DNA of 7,036 bases from Cellulomonas sp. (lineage in GTDB: Bacteria > Actinomycetota > Actinomycetes > Actinomycetales > Cellulomonadaceae): contig JAPSIJ010000112.1 of the NCBI GenBank assembly GCA_031178805.1, positions 1-7,036 of the forward strand, in the 5' to 3' direction. The translations under genes and the position numbers were made by a program. Under the pieces are notes generated by a model. The model was not told the origin of the DNA. It saw only the letters and a program-made list of their open reading frames with translations, and searched no databases. Each line of letters opens with the position of its first letter. Position 1 is the stretch's first letter. Positions 4,588 to 7,036 of this stretch are shown piece after piece.

Positions 4588-6762
4588 GTGACGGCGGGCG
4601 CGACCGGGACGCCCGAGCAGCCGACGCTGCTCGGGCTCGACGCGCCCGCCCGCCCGCGGCGGCGCGCCCGCGCGCGGGACGTCGACGTCGAGCCCGCCGC
4701 CGACCTGCCGGTCGCGCGGGTCGCCGTCGAGCTGTCCCCGCCGCACCTCGACCGGCCGTTCGAGTACCTCGTGCCCGCCACGATGGCCGGCACCGCGCTG
4801 CCGGGCACCCGGGTCAAGGTGCGGTTCGGCACCCAGGACGTCGACGGGTACGTGCTCGACCGGGTCGCCGAGGCCGACCACGACGGCGCCCTCGTGCCGC
4901 TGCGCCGCGTCGTCTCGCCCGAGCCGGTGCTCACGCCGGCCGTGGCGCGGCTCGCCCGCGCCGTGGCGGACCGGTACGCCGGGACGCTGGCGGACGTGCT
5001 CCGGCTCGCCGTGCCGCCCCGGCACGCCCGGACCGAGGGCGAGGTGCCGCCGGCGGCCGGCGGACCGGAGCCGGACGAGGGCGACGGGACGGGGACCCCG
5101 GTCGGTGCCGCCGCGCCGGAGCAGGCCGCGGGCGCGCCCGAGGGCCCCGCGTGGGCGCCGTACCGCGGGGGCCCCGCGTTCCTCGCGCACCTCGCCGACG
5201 GCGGTGCGCCGCGGGCGGCGTGGTCGGCCCTGCCCGGGCCGGCGGAGGAGCGCTGGCCCGACGCCGTCGCCCAGGCGGTCGCCGCCACCCTCGCCGGCGG
5301 CCGGGGCGCCCTGGTGGTCGTGCCGGACGCCCGCGACGTCGACCGGGTGTGCGCCGCGCTGGTGGCGGCGGGCGTCCCCGCCTGGCAGCCGGACGCCGCC
5401 GGCGCGAGCCACGTGCGGCTGATGGCCGACGACGGCCCCGCGCGCCGCTACCGCGCCTACCTCGCGGCGCTGCGGGGGCACGCGCGCGTCGTGGTCGGCA
5501 CGCGGGCGGCGGCGTTCGCGCCGGTGCGGCACCTGGGCCTGGCGGTGTGCTGGGACGACGGCGACGACCTGCACGCCGAGCCGCGCGCCCCGTACCCGCA
5601 CGTGCGGGAGGTGCTCGCGCTGCGGTCCGAGCTGGAGGGCTGCGGGCTGCTGCTCGCCGCGCACAGCCGGTCCGTCGAGGTGCAGGCCCTGGTGGAGTCC
5701 GGCTGGGCGCGCGCCGTGGCCGCCGAGCGCGACGTCGTGCGCGCCCGCGCGCCGCGGGTCCGGGCGCTGACCAGCGTCGAGCTCGCCCGCGAGGGCGCCG
5801 CGGCCGCCGCCCGGCTGCCCGGCGAGGCGTGGCGGACCATCCGGGACCGGCTGGCCGACGGCCCGGTGCTGGTGCAGGTGCCGCGCGCCGGCTACCTGCC
5901 CGCCGTCGCGTGCGCCAGGTGCCGGCAGGTCGCCCGGTGCACGCACTGCCACGGGCCCCTGCAGCTGGACGCCGGGGACGCGACTGCGCAGTGCCGGTGG
6001 TGCGGCCGGCTCGCGACGCAGTGGCGGTGCGACGCCTGCGGGAACGGCACCTTCCGGTCCGTCGCCGTGGGGTCCGACCGCACCGCCGAGGAGCTGGGCC
6101 GCGCGTTCACCGGCGTCACCGTCCGGACGTCGGGCGCGCGGTCGTCCGGCGGCGTGCTCGCCGAGGTGCCCGACCGGCCCGCGCTCGTGGTGTCCACGAT
6201 CGGCGCCGAGCCCGTGGCGCCCGGGGGGTACGCGGCGGCGGTGCTGCTGGACGCCGCGGTGAGCACCGCGTCCACCGCGCTGCGCGCCACCGAGGACGCC
6301 CTGCGCCGGTGGCTCGCGGCGGCCGCGCTCGTCCGGTCCGCCCGGGACGGCGGGGTCGTGCTGCTCGTCGGGGACGCCGCCGACCGGCCGACCCAGGCGC
6401 TGGTGCGGTGGGACCCGGCCGGGCTCGCCGCCCGCGAGCTCGCCGACCGCGCCGAGGTCGGCCTGCCGCCCGTCGTGCGGGTCGCCGAGCTCACCGGCAC
6501 CCGGGAGGTCGTCGCCGCGGTGCTCGCCCGGCTGGAGCTGCCGGCGGACGGGGACGTGCTCGGCCCCGTCCCGCTGCCCGAGCCGCTCGGCCCGGGCGCC
6601 GTCCAGGAGTCGCTCGACCCGCCCGTGCGCGCGCTGGTCCGCGTCCCCGTCGCCCACGGCCGGGCCCTGGCCCGGTCGCTGGCCGCGGCCCTCGCCGTGC
6701 GCAGCGCCCGCCGGGAGGGCGGCTCGCTGCGGGTGCGGCTCGACCCGGAGGAGATGCTGTGA
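4588..6762 (+). CDS. priA: Primosomal protein N' (PriA), actinobacterial form without helicase motifs
   Basis: PriA recognises stalled or collapsed replication forks and starts reassembly of the replisome. This 724-residue protein has the N-terminal 3'-end-binding domain (about 43-145, with LDRPFEYLVPA and PGTRVKVRFGTQDVDGYVLD), a Pro/Gly/acid-rich linker (about 146-190), a central region that follows the helicase layout, and a C-terminal domain (about 625-724, beginning GLPPVVRVAEL). The zinc-binding set is intact: Cys442, 445, 451, 454, 469, 472, 481 and 484. The helicase motifs are not. SALPGPAEERW (213-223) replaces the Walker A GSGKT; WDDGDD (322-327) replaces the DEEH box; LAAHSRS (356-362) replaces GSATPS; and the QVAGRAGR segment is absent. 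GTRAAAFAP (304-312) preserves one motif. Loss of helicase motifs is known for actinobacterial PriA. The GTG start, 8 nt after metK with no ribosome binding site, suggests coupling; the same frame is open far upstream within coaBC and metK, which is a shadow. Confidence 0.92.
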   Translation: MTAGATGTPEQPTLLGLDAPARPRRRARARDVDVEPAADLPVARVAVELSPPHLDRPFEYLVPATMAGTALPGTRVKVRFGTQDVDGYVLDRVAEADHDGALVPLRRVVSPEPVLTPAVARLARAVADRYAGTLADVLRLAVPPRHARTEGEVPPAAGGPEPDEGDGTGTPVGAAAPEQAAGAPEGPAWAPYRGGPAFLAHLADGGAPRAAWSALPGPAEERWPDAVAQAVAATLAGGRGALVVVPDARDVDRVCAALVAAGVPAWQPDAAGASHVRLMADDGPARRYRAYLAALRGHARVVVGTRAAAFAPVRHLGLAVCWDDGDDLHAEPRAPYPHVREVLALRSELEGCGLLLAAHSRSVEVQALVESGWARAVAAERDVVRARAPRVRALTSVELAREGAAAAARLPGEAWRTIRDRLADGPVLVQVPRAGYLPAVACARCRQVARCTHCHGPLQLDAGDATAQCRWCGRLATQWRCDACGNGTFRSVAVGSDRTAEELGRAFTGVTVRTSGARSSGGVLAEVPDRPALVVSTIGAEPVAPGGYAAAVLLDAAVSTASTALRATEDALRRWLAAAALVRSARDGGVVLLVGDAADRPTQALVRWDPAGLAARELADRAEVGLPPVVRVAELTGTREVVAAVLARLELPADGDVLGPVPLPEPLGPGAVQESLDPPVRALVRVPVAHGRALARSLAAALAVRSARREGGSLRVRLDPEEML

Positions 6763-7036
6763 CCCCGGCCGTCACCGCGGTGGTGTTCGACCTCGGCAAC
6801 GTGCTCGTGCACTGGGACCCCGCCGGGCCGTTCGCGGGCCGGCTCGACGACGCGCAGCTGCGCCGGTTCTTCGCCGACGTCGACTTCCCGGCGCTGAACC
6901 ACGCCCAGGACGCCGGCCGCCCCTGGGCCGACGCCCGCGCCGAGGTGGCCCGGCGGCACCCGCAGCACGTGGCCGCGCTCGACCGGTACGTCGAGCGGTT
7001 CGCCGACGCCCTGCCGGGTCCGGTGCCCGGCAGCGC
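6759..7036 (+). CDS. HAD-superfamily hydrolase, N-terminal part (3'-truncated by window edge)
   Basis: The first 92 residues are visible and the frame is open to the end of the window. The opening VTAVVFDLGNVLVHWDP (5-21) is HAD motif I with nucleophile Asp11. The usual second Asp, two residues on, is Gly13, giving the DLGN form seen in YihX-type sugar-phosphate phosphatases and in related subfamily IA proteins. The part after residue 25 is the start of a helical cap domain, as expected for that subfamily. GTG 6759 overlaps the priA stop codon as GTGA, so translation is probably coupled to priA. An in-frame GTG within the VVF strand (about 6780) would cut into motif I and is rejected. The substrate cannot be inferred; phosphatase activity is likely but the other HAD motifs lie outside the window. 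Confidence 0.85.
   Translation, partial: MTPAVTAVVFDLGNVLVHWDPAGPFAGRLDDAQLRRFFADVDFPALNHAQDAGRPWADARAEVARRHPQHVAALDRYVERFADALPGPVPGS

Noticed and set aside
4477..6657. A 726-codon open frame on the - strand opposite priA
   Set aside because: It is a low-complexity shadow of priA with no recognisable domain; the + strand protein has an intact zinc site and family motifs.
1..7036. Mobile element, CRISPR array, tRNA/rRNA gene, toxin-antitoxin or defence cassette
   Set aside because: Nearly all of the window is covered by recognised housekeeping genes with uniform composition; no repeat-spacer pattern, transposase, or cloverleaf sequence was seen.

Overview
This window is a stretch of core chromosome from a very high-GC Gram-positive bacterium, almost certainly an actinobacterium. 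Evidence for this is the extreme third-position G/C use, frequent GTG starts, an actinobacterial integration host factor (mIHF), a helicase-dead actinobacterial PriA, and a gene order familiar from actinobacteria (pyrF-mihF-gmk-rpoZ-coaBC-metK-priA). The wording of several proteins, such as the GPTAVGKGT P-loop of Gmk, resembles Micrococcales, perhaps Cellulomonas or a relative. That narrower placement is inference from memory, not a search result.

Layout, all on the + strand: 1-650 is the 3' part of pyrF (UMP synthesis). 651-847 is a 197-nt spacer holding GC-rich palindromes and probably the mihF promoter. 848-1159 is mihF (nucleoid protein). 1222-1797 is gmk (GMP to GDP). 1844-2107 is rpoZ (RNA polymerase omega), with a likely promoter overlapping the gmk stop codon. 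2121-3344 is coaBC (two steps of coenzyme A synthesis). 3371-4579 is metK (S-adenosylmethionine synthesis), with a -10 box placed for a leaderless transcript and a stem-loop directly before it. 4588-6762 is priA (replication-restart protein without recognisable helicase motifs). 6759-7036 is the 5' part of a HAD-family hydrolase that runs off the right edge.

The genes are tightly packed: 13 nt between rpoZ and coaBC, 26 nt to metK, 8 nt to priA, and a GTGA stop/start overlap into the HAD gene. This suggests one long transcript with internal promoters ahead of mihF, rpoZ and metK. The shared theme is housekeeping supply for growth: nucleotides, CoA, SAM, transcription and replication. No mobile element, CRISPR array, RNA gene or defence-like cassette is visible, and I see no evidence of an undescribed system. 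The points worth a second look are the catalytic-residue substitutions in PriA and CoaBC and the compact metK control region.
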